DNA of 64,000 nucleotides from Candidatus Bipolaricaulota bacterium (GCA_014360985.1 JACIWK010000009.1:1-64000); one strand, 5' to 3'. Positions 1-8,290 are shown, counted from the first letter of the stretch. The notes: a model not told the origin generated them from the sequence alone. Translations and numbers: made by a program.

Positions 1-81
1 GCCATCGGTTGGGTTCCTCCGTTCAGACCGAGATAGCTCCAAAGGAACCCTCCGGTGGCCTTCTCGTCAAGCCCGACGTGC

Positions 82-122
82 CCCATCCCTAGGGCACAGC
101 GCCCTCACGCCACCGGATCTAC
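82..122. repeat. 41-base repeat, IS256-type end fragment (copy 1)
   Basis: This segment matches 1278..1318 with about 4 mismatches in 41 bases. In the second copy it forms the truncated 5' part of the IS256-type transposase gene, so this first copy is probably the corresponding end of another, mostly lost, element. The rest of 1-262 has no recognisable gene. The stretch around 228-245 (containing a TAGATT-GGG string) probably marks the transposase 3' end of the neighbouring element. Confidence 0.5.
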
Positions 123-262
123 ACCTCTACCGTACAGTACCCTGACGGCTCACGCCTTCATGCTCATCTTCGGATGAGAAAAGACTGAGCTACTGGCCTT
201 GCGCAAGGAAGGTCACGTCCCGTCAAGTGGTGTAGATTGGGTTCCTCGCCGGTAGTGACGAG

Positions 263-1293
263 CTAGACGGCGATCACCTCCTTCGGGACCTCCAGGGCAA
301 GGGCTTCGAGCTCCTGGGGGGTGTTCCCGTAGAGCACGGCCATCGACCCGAGGCTGAAGTACCGGCGCACGGCCAGCCACTCGTCTCCCTGTTCCTCCAA
401 GACCGCCCCGATCAGCCGCAGGGCCGACCGTGTGTTCGGGAAGATCCCCACGACGTTGCACCTGCGGTTGACCTCACGGTGCAACCGCTCGAGCACGTTT
501 GTCGAGTGGATCCTCCGCCAGTGGGGTTGCGGGAACGCCATGTGCGCGATCACATCCTCCCCCGCCTCCCGGAGGAGGTCCGCCGCCTTGAGGTACTTTC
601 CCTCCAGGCTCGCGGCCACCAGCTCCAGCTGATCCCGCGCTGCCTCTTGGTCGGGTTGGGCGAAGATCGTCCGCACCCACGCTCCGACAAGCTCTTGTGC
701 TCCCTGGGGGACCAGCCCCAGCAGGTTCCGCATGAAGTGCACCCGACACCGCTGCCAAGACGCCCCACCCAGGACCTCCGACAACGCCTGTCTCAACCCG
801 ACATGCGCATCGGAGATCACGAGCTTCACCCCGGAGAGCCCCCGGCTGGCAAGTCCCCGCAGGAACGACACCCAGAACCCGTAGCTCTCCGCAGGTCCCA
901 CGTCGAACCCCAGGACCTCCCGCTCCCCGGTCCGGGTCACTCCCACGGCGACCACCGCCGCCATGTTCACCACCCGGCCCCCTTCGCGCACCTTCACCAC
1001 CGTCGCATCGAGCCACACGTACGGGTACTCGCCCTCGAGCGAACGGTTCCGGAACGCCTCCATCCGCTCGTCCAAGGCGGCACAGATCCTGGACACCTCG
1101 CTCCGGGAGATCCCCTCGATCCCGAGGGTCCGGACAAGGTCGTCCACCTTCCGACCCCGTGGACGTACGCCTCCTGGACCACCGAAAGCAGGGCCTTCTC
1201 CGTCCTCCGCCGGGGCTCGAGCACCGCCGGGAAGTAGCTCCCTTGCCGGACCTTGGGGATCCGGAGCGTCACCGTGTCCCATCCCCAGGGCAC
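263..1293 (-). pseudogene. IS256-family (mutator-type) transposase, frameshifted and 5'-truncated
   Basis: The protein carries the IS256-family DDE transposase core: residues reading LDATVVKVR, then SDAHVGLRQAL, then WQRCRVHFMRNLL, and the C-terminal HWRRIHSTNVLERLHREV helix region. The conserved lead-in (LRIPKVRQGSYFP, then EPRRRTEKALLSVVQEAYVHG) is present but in a different frame. The switch lies near base 1158, where the codons for the usual STR linker before KVDDLV are missing, which is consistent with a short deletion. Only about 340 residues can be assembled, against roughly 400 in intact family members, and about 70 N-terminal residues are absent. The copy is therefore almost certainly inactive. 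It lies immediately downstream of the thiamine transporter operon on the same strand. Confidence 0.9.
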
Positions 1294-1318
1294 CCTGCCC
1301 TCACGCCACCGGATCTAC
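1278..1318. repeat. 41-base repeat, IS256-type end fragment (copy 2)
   Basis: Second copy of the repeat seen at 82..122. It overlaps the remaining first codons of the broken IS256-type transposase and abuts the 3' end of the thiamine ABC ATPase gene. It may represent the internal-deletion joint of the element. Confidence 0.5.
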
Positions 1319-1376
1319 CCACGCCCTGGGACTCTACCGGCAGTTGCGGTTCGTTGTCGGACAGCAGGTGGGGCTA

Positions 1377-2387
1377 CTACCGTCGGATCGCCAGAGCGGA
1401 TGAGACTGCGAACGGGAAGGTGTTCCCTGGTCGGAGGTTGTGGGCTGTAACAAGCACAAGGGGGAGGCCGTGAAACCGGGCGCGGAGTTCCCAACGGTCG
1501 CCCAGGTACTCGGCGCTCTCGACCTCGGCGGTGAACGTCCCCTCGCCCACCTCTACCCACTCGGGCCGGAAGAAGAGGAACACCTCGTCGCCGTCGCGGC
1601 ACTCCCCGCGCTCGGCGGCGATCCGTTCGCCGGCTACCTCAACGATGGCCCGGTCGCCGTCCACCGAAACGACGCGGCCCGGCCAGAGGTTGGCCCGCCC
1701 AAGGAATTGGGCCACGAACGGGGTCCGCGGCCGCGCGTACAGATCCGCGGGGGGGGCGACCTGCTCGATCCTCCCCTCGCGCATCACCGCCACCCGGTCG
1801 GCGAGGGCGAGGGCCTCTCCCTGGTCGTGGGTCACGTAGAGGGCGGTCATCCCGAGCTTCCCGAGGAGCCCCCGCAGCTCGGCGCGGAGGTCCTTCCGCA
1901 GCGCGGCGTCGAGCGCGGACAGGGGCTCGTCGAGGAGGAGGACCCGCGGCTCGGGGGCGAGGGCCCGGGCCAGGGCCACGCGCTGCTGCTGCCCCGCGGA
2001 GAGCTGGTGGGGCTTCCGCCGCTCGAACCCGGAGAGCCCGACGAGCGCAAGGAGCTCCCCCACCCGCCCTTTCCGGTCCCCACCCTTGAACCGGAGGCCG
2101 TACGCGACGTTCGCCGCCACGGAGAGGTGGGGGAACAGGGCGTAGCTCTGGAACACGAGCCCCACCCCGCGCCGCTCGGGCGGCCAGTCGGTGGCATCCT
2201 GGCCGGCGAGGAGCACCCGTCCGGAATCGGGACGCTCCAGCCCGGCGACGATCCGCAGGACGGTCGTCTTCCCGCACCCGGACGGTCCCAGCAAGGCCAG
2301 GATCTCCCCCGCTGCCACGGCGAGGGAGAAGTCCTCGACCGCGACGATAGACCCGAACCGCTTCGTGAGCCCGCGAACTTCAAGCAT
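1377..2387 (-). CDS. ABC transporter ATP-binding protein, thiamine/HMP-type uptake (ThiQ-like)
   Basis: Cytoplasmic ATPase that would power the adjacent fused permease. It is 336 residues long. The Walker A sequence GPSGCGKTT lies near residues 34-42, the signature is LSAGQQQR, Walker B is VLLLDEP followed by a LSALDAALR D-loop, and the switch histidine is in YVTHDQGEAL. A C-terminal TOBE-like regulatory domain follows from about residue 235. Classical ThiQ is only about 230 residues, so this is the longer CysA/PotA/FbpC-like form. The thiamine assignment comes from the operon and its TPP riboswitch. The start is preceded by GGGAGG, and the gene overlaps the permease gene by 8 bases. It is the last gene of the operon, and an IS256 fossil follows. 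Confidence 0.85.
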   Translation of the reverse strand: MLEVRGLTKRFGSIVAVEDFSLAVAAGEILALLGPSGCGKTTVLRIVAGLERPDSGRVLLAGQDATDWPPERRGVGLVFQSYALFPHLSVAANVAYGLRFKGGDRKGRVGELLALVGLSGFERRKPHQLSAGQQQRVALARALAPEPRVLLLDEPLSALDAALRKDLRAELRGLLGKLGMTALYVTHDQGEALALADRVAVMREGRIEQVAPPADLYARPRTPFVAQFLGRANLWPGRVVSVDGDRAIVEVAGERIAAERGECRDGDEVFLFFRPEWVEVGEGTFTAEVESAEYLGDRWELRARFHGLPLVLVTAHNLRPGNTFPFAVSSALAIRR

Positions 2388-4233
2388 GAAACCTCCCGAA
2401 CGGCCTAGCCGCTGAGCGCGAGGTGCTCGGCTTGGGTCCTGAGGGAGGGGGATTCCCCCTCACCCTACCCTCTCCGCCCCCAGGGGGAGAGGCGAAGGAG
2501 AGGGGGGCGTTCTCGGCGGGAGGACGAGAGTCTGCCGAGGCTCCGTCGCGCTTAAGCCAGCGGGAGCCGGCGCGGTCCCACGCCCAGGCGGCAAGGGCGG
2601 TGGTCCCCATGAGCACGGTCGCCATCGCCGACGCGGCGCCGAAGTCGCGGCTCCCCAGGAAGTGGTAGATCGCCATCGGCATCGTCATCACCCCCGGACC
2701 GGAGAGCATCGCCACCGCGGTCATCTCGCCCAGGGAAAGGGCGAACGCGAACGCCCCCGCGGCGAGGACCCCGCCCCCGAGGAGAGGAAGGGTCACGGTG
2801 CGGAACGCAATGAAGGGGCTCGCCCCCAAGGCCCGCGCCGCCTCGGGGAGGGCGGGATCGAGGGCGTCCCACAGGGGGCGGATCGCCCGCACCACGAACG
2901 GGTACACGATCAGGGTGTGGGCAAGCACGATCGCCCACCCGCCCCCCAACGCCGAAAGTGGCGGGCGGCGGAACGCGAGGAGGAGCGCCAACCCGAGCAC
3001 GACCGACGACACGGCGAGCGGCGCCATGAGGACCGTCTCCAGAACCCGCGACCGCACCCGGCGCAGGACGGCGCTCACGGAGAGGCCAAGAACGAGGGAC
3101 AGCGCGGTCGCGCCCCCGCCGACGACGAGGCTCGTCCGCACCGCGGCCAAGGGGGAGGACTCGATGAACGGGTTCCACGCCGGCGAGAGGATCATCCGGT
3201 ACCAGTGGAGGGTCGGGGACGCGCCGCCGGGAGCGGGGTGGAGGAACGAGTCGGCGATCACGGCCGCGATCGGCCCGAGGAACACGACCGCTGCCGGGAG
3301 GAGGTAGAGGAGCCACAGGGCGCGGCTCGGCCTGCTGCGGGTGAACAGGGGGACGGTGGGGGCGAGTCCCACCCCGCCCTGGCGGGCGGAGAACGTTCCC
3401 CCTCCCCACAGGTGGAGGTACGTCAACACGAGGGACAGGCCGAGGGTGAGGATGGCCAGCGCCGCCGCCCGGGGGAAGCTCGCCACCACCCCCCGCGCGT
3501 AGAGGTACACCCCCACCTCGACCGTGGCGTAGCGCGCCCCGCCCAGGGCGAGCGGGATCGAGAAGGAAAGCGTGCACAGGACGAACACGAGGGCGAGGGC
3601 GGAGAGAACCGCGGGGAGGAGGAGGGGCAGGGTCACGGTGAAGAACGCGCGGAGCGGCCGCGCGCCGAGGGTCCGCGCCGCCTCGACGGGCGTGGGGTCG
3701 GCCCGCTCCCAGGCCGCGTTCACGAACCGCGCCACCACCGGCGCGTTGTAGAACGCGTGGGCGAGCACGACCGCCCACAGGGTGTACAGGACCTGGATCG
3801 GGGGCTCCCCAAGCCCCAGCACGGCCATCAGGAACCGGTTGAGGTACCCGGAGCGGCCGAAGAAGAGGACAAACCCGAGCGCCACCGTGATCGAGGGCAG
3901 GACGAACGGGACGATCGTGAACGCGCGCAGGAGCCCCCGCCCGGGGAACCGGTACCGGGTGAGGAACCAGCCGAGCGGGAACCCGAGGAGAAGGGACAGG
4001 AGCGCGGACAGGGCGGCCTGCTCGAGGGTGAACAGGATCAGCCGCCGCACGTAGGGGTCGGAGAGGGCGGCCTGGAGCCGCTCCCCGGTCCAGCGGCCGT
4101 CCACCTGGAGCCCGAGCCGCAGGACGTCCCACAGGGGCCAGAAGAACGCGACCCCGAGGAACAGGAGCGGCAGGAGGGCGAGCGCCGCTCCCGCCGCCCT
4201 TCGTCCCGTCAGCCTCCGAGGAGGGCCTGCCAC
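2380..4233 (-). CDS. thiP: Fused two-domain ABC permease, thiamine-type (ThiP-like)
   Basis: Inner-membrane permease of 617 residues made of two homologous binding-protein-dependent transport domains in one chain, as in ThiP and FbpB. Each half carries an EAA-type coupling loop: AARTLGARPLRAFFTVTLP in the first and AARALGASPFIAFRTVTLP in the second. About 12 hydrophobic segments are visible. The GTG start overlaps the end of the binding-protein gene by 25 bases. The last 50 or so residues (rich in Pro, Gly, Ser) are not permease-like. They are encoded by a G/C-rich palindromic repeat, so the reading frame seems to have been extended into an inserted intergenic repeat. With its neighbours and a TPP riboswitch upstream, import of thiamine or a precursor is likely. 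Confidence 0.85.
   Translation of the reverse strand: MAGPPRRLTGRRAAGAALALLPLLFLGVAFFWPLWDVLRLGLQVDGRWTGERLQAALSDPYVRRLILFTLEQAALSALLSLLLGFPLGWFLTRYRFPGRGLLRAFTIVPFVLPSITVALGFVLFFGRSGYLNRFLMAVLGLGEPPIQVLYTLWAVVLAHAFYNAPVVARFVNAAWERADPTPVEAARTLGARPLRAFFTVTLPLLLPAVLSALALVFVLCTLSFSIPLALGGARYATVEVGVYLYARGVVASFPRAAALAILTLGLSLVLTYLHLWGGGTFSARQGGVGLAPTVPLFTRSRPSRALWLLYLLPAAVVFLGPIAAVIADSFLHPAPGGASPTLHWYRMILSPAWNPFIESSPLAAVRTSLVVGGGATALSLVLGLSVSAVLRRVRSRVLETVLMAPLAVSSVVLGLALLLAFRRPPLSALGGGWAIVLAHTLIVYPFVVRAIRPLWDALDPALPEAARALGASPFIAFRTVTLPLLGGGVLAAGAFAFALSLGEMTAVAMLSGPGVMTMPMAIYHFLGSRDFGAASAMATVLMGTTALAAWAWDRAGSRWLKRDGASADSRPPAENAPLSFASPPGGGEGRVRGNPPPSGPKPSTSRSAARPFGRFHA
2440..2515. repeat. G/C-rich interspersed palindromic repeat inside the thiP 3' end
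   Basis: The segment contains an inverted repeat, CCTCTCC-g-CCCCC paired with GGGGG-AGAGG at 2469-2492, of the CCTCACCC...CTCTCCC...GGGAGAGG type commonly found between genes in many bacteria. Here it is read through as coding sequence and makes up part of the odd proline-rich tail of the permease. Confidence 0.5.
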
Positions 4234-5225
4234 TGGCTGATCCAGTCGTCCAAGTGCTCCGCCACCTCGCCCGGATCGAGGAACACCGGATGCTCAGGCA
4301 CGACCGCGAGCCGGGCGAAGTCCGGAACGAGCTCGACCCCGCTGTGGACCGGGAACATCCACTGGGAGGTGGGGATGAGGGCCTGGATCTCCGGGGAGAG
4401 GACGATGTCGATGAACGCGTGGGCGAGCTCGGGCCTGCGCGTCGTCCGGACGATGCCGAGCCCCTCGATCAGGCGGTACCCTTCTCCGTCCAAGGTCAGC
4501 ACGCGGTACTTCGCCTCGCCGACCGTGAGGTAGGCGTAGGCGGCGTCGGTGGAGTAGGACAGGACGAGGGGGGCCTCGCCGGCCTCGAACATCGCGAACG
4601 CCTCGGTCCAGCCGCGGGTGATCGTGAGGAGGTTGGGAAGGAGGGCCCTCCAGTACTCCGGCCAGTCCTCGCCGAAGTGGGCGACCGTCCACAGGAGGAA
4701 CGCGAGCCCGGTCTCCGACGTCCGTGGGTCCTGGAGGATGATCTTCCCGCGGAGCTCCGGCCGGAGGAGGTCGGCAAACGACCGCGGGAGGAGGTCCTCG
4801 GCGAGGGCCGGGCTGGCCACGAACGCGATGTAGCCGTGATCGAACGGGAGGACGTGGCCCGAGGGGTCGACCCGCAGGTCGTCGGGCACGAACGCGAGGT
4901 TGGGGATGAGGTCCGGGTCGAACGGTCGGAACAGCCCCTCCGCGAGCGCGCGGGGGAGGCTCCCGGCGGTGATCCCGAGGAACACGTCCGCATCGGTTCT
5001 ACCGGTGGAGAGCTCCGCGATCAGGCGGGACAGCATCTCCGCTGCGCCGGCGGGGGCGACCCACACGAGGTCCACCCCGGGATGGGCGGCCTCGAACGCC
5101 TGTTCGATTGCCGCCGCCGGCCCCCACCGCACGAACGACCGGCTGGCGTAGACCACAAACTGCTCGGCCGCCACTGCAGACGTTGTGAGCGCCAGGGCGG
5201 CCACGAACCCAATGAGCTTCCTCAT
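4209..5225 (-). CDS. thiB: ABC transporter substrate-binding protein, thiamine-type (ThiB-like)
   Basis: Periplasmic binding protein of 338 residues. The N-terminus is a signal peptide (MRKLIGFVAALALTTSAVAA, with cleavage probably before EQ). The mature part starts with the strand FVVYASRSFVRW and has the size and layout of the iron/thiamine/putrescine binding-protein class: a DADVFLGITAGS hinge region, LVLSYSTDAAY, and WMFPVHSG near the end. The ATG at 5225 was chosen because an AAGGAGG sits 7 bases upstream; longer in-frame starts run into the riboswitch. It is the first gene of the operon and is likely repressed by thiamine pyrophosphate through the upstream riboswitch. Binding to thiamine rather than HMP or another precursor cannot be settled by sequence reading. 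Confidence 0.85.
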   Translation of the reverse strand: MRKLIGFVAALALTTSAVAAEQFVVYASRSFVRWGPAAAIEQAFEAAHPGVDLVWVAPAGAAEMLSRLIAELSTGRTDADVFLGITAGSLPRALAEGLFRPFDPDLIPNLAFVPDDLRVDPSGHVLPFDHGYIAFVASPALAEDLLPRSFADLLRPELRGKIILQDPRTSETGLAFLLWTVAHFGEDWPEYWRALLPNLLTITRGWTEAFAMFEAGEAPLVLSYSTDAAYAYLTVGEAKYRVLTLDGEGYRLIEGLGIVRTTRRPELAHAFIDIVLSPEIQALIPTSQWMFPVHSGVELVPDFARLAVVPEHPVFLDPGEVAEHLDDWISQWQALLGG

Positions 5226-5326
5226 GGAACGCCTCCTTGGGGACTGGGGACCGGATTGCCCCGCGGGGCGCGAGGGGGCAGGGTAGCGTCCCAGGGAGCC
5301 TGGGCCGCGGACGGTCGCATCGGCAT

Positions 5327-5422
5327 GGGTAACCTTTCCTCCGCTGGCATGACCCAGATCAGGTTCTGGGGTCGAGGCGTGGGACCTCCTCTCAGCCCCG
5401 TTCGGGCTCCCCCAGTTACCCC
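5327..5422 (-). promoter_or_regulatory. TPP riboswitch (THI element)
   Basis: On the minus strand the closing stem GGGUAAC pairs with GUUACCC at the two ends. Inside are the GGGGCUGAGAGG core of the pyrimidine-sensing arm and the GAACCUGAUCUGGGUCAUGCC core of the pyrophosphate arm, followed by GGAGGAAAGG, which together are diagnostic of the TPP aptamer. It lies about 100 bases upstream of the binding-protein start. A GC-rich hairpin (TGCCCC...GGGGCA, near 5255-5280) lies between the aptamer and the ribosome binding site but has no U-tract, so whether the expression platform acts on transcription or translation is open. Confidence 0.95.
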
Positions 5423-5428
5423 ACGGCA

Positions 5429-5434
5429 ATTATA
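5429..5434 (-). promoter_or_regulatory. -10 element (TATAAT) of the thiamine transporter operon
   Basis: A perfect TATAAT on the minus strand lies just upstream of the TPP aptamer, so transcription would begin right at the 5' edge of the aptamer, as expected. No good -35 match is visible at the usual distance. Confidence 0.6.
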
Positions 5435-5558
5435 GGCCCCTCGGCCCCCGCTTCCACCCGGGTCCGTTGTCCGTCATTCGTTGGCCGGGATCCGCAAACG
5501 GTTGGTGGCAGAAGCCCCAGACCACGGATCGGCGGGGTCCCCCCACGGAAGGGCCGGA

Positions 5559-5586
5559 TTGACAACTCCCAGCGGAGAGTTATCGT
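5559..5586 (+). promoter_or_regulatory. Sigma-70-type promoter of the small hypothetical gene
   Basis: TTGACA (5559-5564), a 16-base spacer and TATCGT (5581-5586). The spacer holds an imperfect inverted repeat (AACTC...GAGTT) that could be an operator. Confidence 0.5.
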
Positions 5587-5608
5587 GAGTGGCGAAGGAG
5601 GTGGACCG

Positions 5609-5899
5609 ATGGAGAAGCTGTGCCTGAGCTTCAGGATTCAAGCCGACGAGGACGGCCTGTGGCTGGAGGACGACGGCCGCCGCGTCCCGCTCCCCGGTTC
5701 GTTTTGGCACGCCCTCGCCCACGCCCTGCGCGACGCGGGGCAGCCCGCGCTTGCCGGTCGGGTCGAGAGGGCTCACGCCGAGTCCGAGGAGCGGCGCGCT
5801 CGGGCCCAGGCGAAGTTCCTGTGCATGGACCCCGCGTACTCCCCGGAGCAGGCCCGGCGCTGCTCCGAACTCCTCGAGGAGGACCTCAGAAGTGGGTGA
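5609..5899 (+). CDS. Small hypothetical protein, 96 residues
   Basis: I do not recognise the family. The protein starts MEKLCLSFRIQADEDGLWLE, contains a helical charged middle (RVERAHAESEERRARAQAKF) and ends ELLEEDLRSG. It has no signal peptide or membrane segment. The ATG was chosen because a strong AAGGAGGTG lies 5 bases upstream; an in-frame GTG further up overlaps that site. It has its own promoter-like sequence and converges on thiL, with the two 3' ends overlapping by 14 bases. Codon usage and the clear expression signals argue that it is a real gene. Confidence 0.65.
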   Translation: MEKLCLSFRIQADEDGLWLEDDGRRVPLPGSFWHALAHALRDAGQPALAGRVERAHAESEERRARAQAKFLCMDPAYSPEQARRCSELLEEDLRSG

Positions 5900-6887
5900 A
5901 GCCGCGCGGTTCGAGGGGCACCTCGTGGCCGTCGGGGAGGACAAGCCACCGACCGGCTCCGGCGGGTAGGACCTCCCCGACCACAGAAGCGGGCGTGCCC
6001 GCCTCAGCGGAGACCCGCGCGGCGAGACCGTCGGCTGCGTCGGGCGGGACGGTGAACACGAGCTCAAAGTCTTCCCCTCCGAACAACGCCAGTTCCCAAC
6101 GCTGCTTTCCCATCCGCGCCGCCACCCGCTCGACCCCGGGCGACACGGGGAGCGATGGGGCGTGGATGCGCACACCGACCCCGCTTCGGTCGCACACGTG
6201 GGCCACGTCGCCCGCCAGGCCGTCGGAGAGGTCGATCATCGCCGTGGCGAGCCCGGAGGCCGCGATGAGCTGCCCCTCCGCCACCCGCGGGGTCGGGGCG
6301 AGGTGACGGGCGAGGAGCGCCTCCCGGTCGGCTTCCGCAACCTCGGGGTGCTCGCTCAGGTAGAGCCCAGCCGCGGCCTCACCGAGGGCACCCGTCACGA
6401 GGACGAGGTCTCCCACCTTCGCCCCACCCCGGGTGAGGAGGCGCCCTCGGGCCACGCGACCGACAAGGGCGAGGTCGAGGACGATCCCGTCCCCGGACCG
6501 AGCGACGTTCCCCCCCACCACACCGATCCCGAGTTGGTCCGCCTCCAGGGCGAGCCCCGTGCACAGCGCCTCGACCCACGCCAGTTCGAGCTCGGGCGGG
6601 AGGACCACGGACACGACGGCGTGGGTGGGACGGCCGCCCATCGCCGCGATGTCGCTCGCGTTCACGGCCAGGAGCCGCCGGCCGAGGAGCTGGGGCTCGG
6701 TCCGGTCGCGGACGAAGTGGCGTCCCTCGACCTGGCTGTCCACGGTGAGGAGGATGAGGTCCTCCCCCCCGAGGTCGAGGGCGGCCGCGTCGTCGCCGAT
6801 CCCCACCGCCACGTCCGGTCGGGTTCGGCCCACGATCTCGGCCATTCGCTCGATGACCGGGAACTCCCCGACGTCCCCGATGCGCAT
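5886..6887 (-). CDS. thiL: Thiamine-monophosphate kinase
   Basis: Phosphorylates thiamine phosphate to thiamine pyrophosphate with ATP, the final step of TPP formation. The 333-residue length is typical. Conserved segments include GIGDDAAAL with its metal-binding aspartates near residue 32, VDSQVEGRHF, NASDIAAMGGRP, GVVGGNVARS, and near the C-terminus LFGGEDFELVF. The ATG has no clear Shine-Dalgarno; instead a TAGGAT hexamer ends 6 bases before it, suggesting a leaderless transcript. It lies close to the TPP-regulated uptake operon, so transport and activation are clustered. It diverges from rsmA. Confidence 0.95.
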   Translation of the reverse strand: MRIGDVGEFPVIERMAEIVGRTRPDVAVGIGDDAAALDLGGEDLILLTVDSQVEGRHFVRDRTEPQLLGRRLLAVNASDIAAMGGRPTHAVVSVVLPPELELAWVEALCTGLALEADQLGIGVVGGNVARSGDGIVLDLALVGRVARGRLLTRGGAKVGDLVLVTGALGEAAAGLYLSEHPEVAEADREALLARHLAPTPRVAEGQLIAASGLATAMIDLSDGLAGDVAHVCDRSGVGVRIHAPSLPVSPGVERVAARMGKQRWELALFGGEDFELVFTVPPDAADGLAARVSAEAGTPASVVGEVLPAGAGRWLVLPDGHEVPLEPRGFTHF

Positions 6888-6965
6888 GCCCTCATCCTAT
6901 CGCAACTCGGCGCCGAGGGAGAGGTCGTGACGGCAAGAAGCCCGGCGTGCGCGGGGAGGGCTATC

Positions 6966-7844
6966 ATGCGCGGGATGCCAGGGAAGCTGACGTCGCCCAC
7001 GGTACTCCGCGATCTCCTCGCCCGGCACGGGGTCCGCCTGCGGTCCGAGCTCGGCCAGCACTTCCTCGTCGACGAGAACACCCTGGCGAAGATCGTCGAG
7101 CTCGCGGAGCCAGCCGGGGACGAGACCGCGGTCGAGGTCGGCGCAGGCGCGGGGACCCTCACCTGTGCGCTTGCCCCGCGGGTGCGGGAGCTCGTGGCGG
7201 TCGAGGTGGACCGGCGGCTGATCCCGGTCCTGGAGGAGACGACCGCGGTCTACCCGAACGTACGGGTCGTCCAGGGGGACTTCCGGGAGCTTGCGCTGGC
7301 GTCGCTCGGGGCGCGGATCCTCCTTGTGGGGAACCTTCCCTACGGGATCACAAGCGACGTGCTCGTGAAGCTCATCCGGGAGCGGGAGGTGGCGGAGCGG
7401 GCGGTGTTCATGGTCCAGGCGGAGGTGGGAGCGAAGCTCGTCGCCCCGCCGGGGCCGGAGGCGAGCCGCCTCGGGGTCCACCTGCGGGCCCACTTCGACG
7501 TCGAGGTGGTGCGCAGGGTGCCGCGGACCGTGTTCTTCCCCCCCCCAGAGGTGGATTCAGTCCTCATCCGACTGCGGAAGCTCGCCCAGCCGCGGATCGC
7601 GGCGCCAGAGGACGCGTTCGAGCGGACGCTCGCGCTCGTCTTCTCCAGCCGGCGGAAGACCCTCCGCCGCGCCCTCCTTGGGCAACTCCCGGCGGCAGAG
7701 GTGGACCGGATCCTGGCCGAGCTCGGCCTCGACCCCCGCGTTCGCGGCGAGACGCTTCCTCTGGAAGCCTTGGACCGGCTCGCCCTCGCCCTTCCCTCAT
7801 GCGGGGTCCGTAGCGGGGGCCAGGCGCGAGGAGGGGCTAGGTGA
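6966..7844 (+). CDS. rsmA: 16S rRNA (adenine(1518)-N6/adenine(1519)-N6)-dimethyltransferase
   Basis: KsgA/RsmA dimethylates two adjacent adenines in the 3' hairpin of 16S rRNA during 30S maturation. Motifs: ELGQHFLVDENTL at the N-terminus, the SAM-binding VEVGAGAGTLT, the catalytic NLPYGI, and the C-terminal helical domain with SRRKTLRRALL. Two starts are possible. The ATG at 6966 has GGGGAGGG upstream, while the in-frame ATG at 6975 lies 7 bases after a TATCAT hexamer and would suit a leaderless message. The gene diverges from thiL, and its stop overlaps the GTG of a decayed gene (GTGA). Confidence 0.93.
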   Translation: MRGMPGKLTSPTVLRDLLARHGVRLRSELGQHFLVDENTLAKIVELAEPAGDETAVEVGAGAGTLTCALAPRVRELVAVEVDRRLIPVLEETTAVYPNVRVVQGDFRELALASLGARILLVGNLPYGITSDVLVKLIREREVAERAVFMVQAEVGAKLVAPPGPEASRLGVHLRAHFDVEVVRRVPRTVFFPPPEVDSVLIRLRKLAQPRIAAPEDAFERTLALVFSSRRKTLRRALLGQLPAAEVDRILAELGLDPRVRGETLPLEALDRLALALPSCGVRSGGQARGGAR

Positions 7845-8235
7845 GATTGGTCTACCACGGTTCTCGGCAGGGTGGGCTCCGCGTGATCGAGCCCGCGGTG
7901 AGCCCGCACAGGGAGCGGTGGGTCTACGCCTGCTGGGACCCAGTGATGGCGGCGTTGTCCCTGAGCGGGGTCGGGGGTGATGTTCTGCCTCACCAAGAGG
8001 TGCTTGCGTAACGGAATCTCCTTCGGATCTACCGCTATCCCCCTCGGCCTCCCCACGTCCCCGCAGACGACGAGGACCTGGTCTTGCGGCGGATCGTCGG
8101 GACGCGGGAGAAGGGGGAGGCAGTCTTGGATCCCTCTTAGCGCTACCACCCTCACCTGATGGGCCGCATCCAGCAGGGACTGGCCGAGGGCCGCTACTCG
8201 CAGGGCTTCCCACGTTACGCAGGGGATCTGGGTTG
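7841..8235 (+). pseudogene. Decayed gene of unknown function downstream of rsmA
   Basis: A GTG overlapping the rsmA stop opens a frame reading VRLVYHGSRQGGLRVIEPAV and then ERWVYACWDPVMAALSL, which stops near 8011. Coding-like sequence resumes in another frame (IYRYPPRPPHVPADDEDLVL, then RRIVGTREKGEAVLDPS), has an in-frame TAG and continues RYHPHLMGRIQQGLAEGRYSQGF before stopping. The start resembles proteins with a YHGS...VYAT motif (ART-like fold proteins), but I cannot name the family. The GTGA overlap suggests it was once translated with rsmA. At least one frameshift and one nonsense codon are needed to explain it. Confidence 0.6.
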
Positions 8236-8290
8236 ACCTGGTCTGCCCCCTGAGGCCGCCGCCCCGCTTCACCCCACACGGCCGCAGCTC

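Noticed and set aside
2662-4533. Plus-strand open frame of 623 codons across the thiamine transporter genes
   Set aside because: Antisense shadow in GC-rich DNA. The sequence is an Arg/Glu/Gly-rich string without domains, and the minus-strand frames carry clear permease and SBP motifs.
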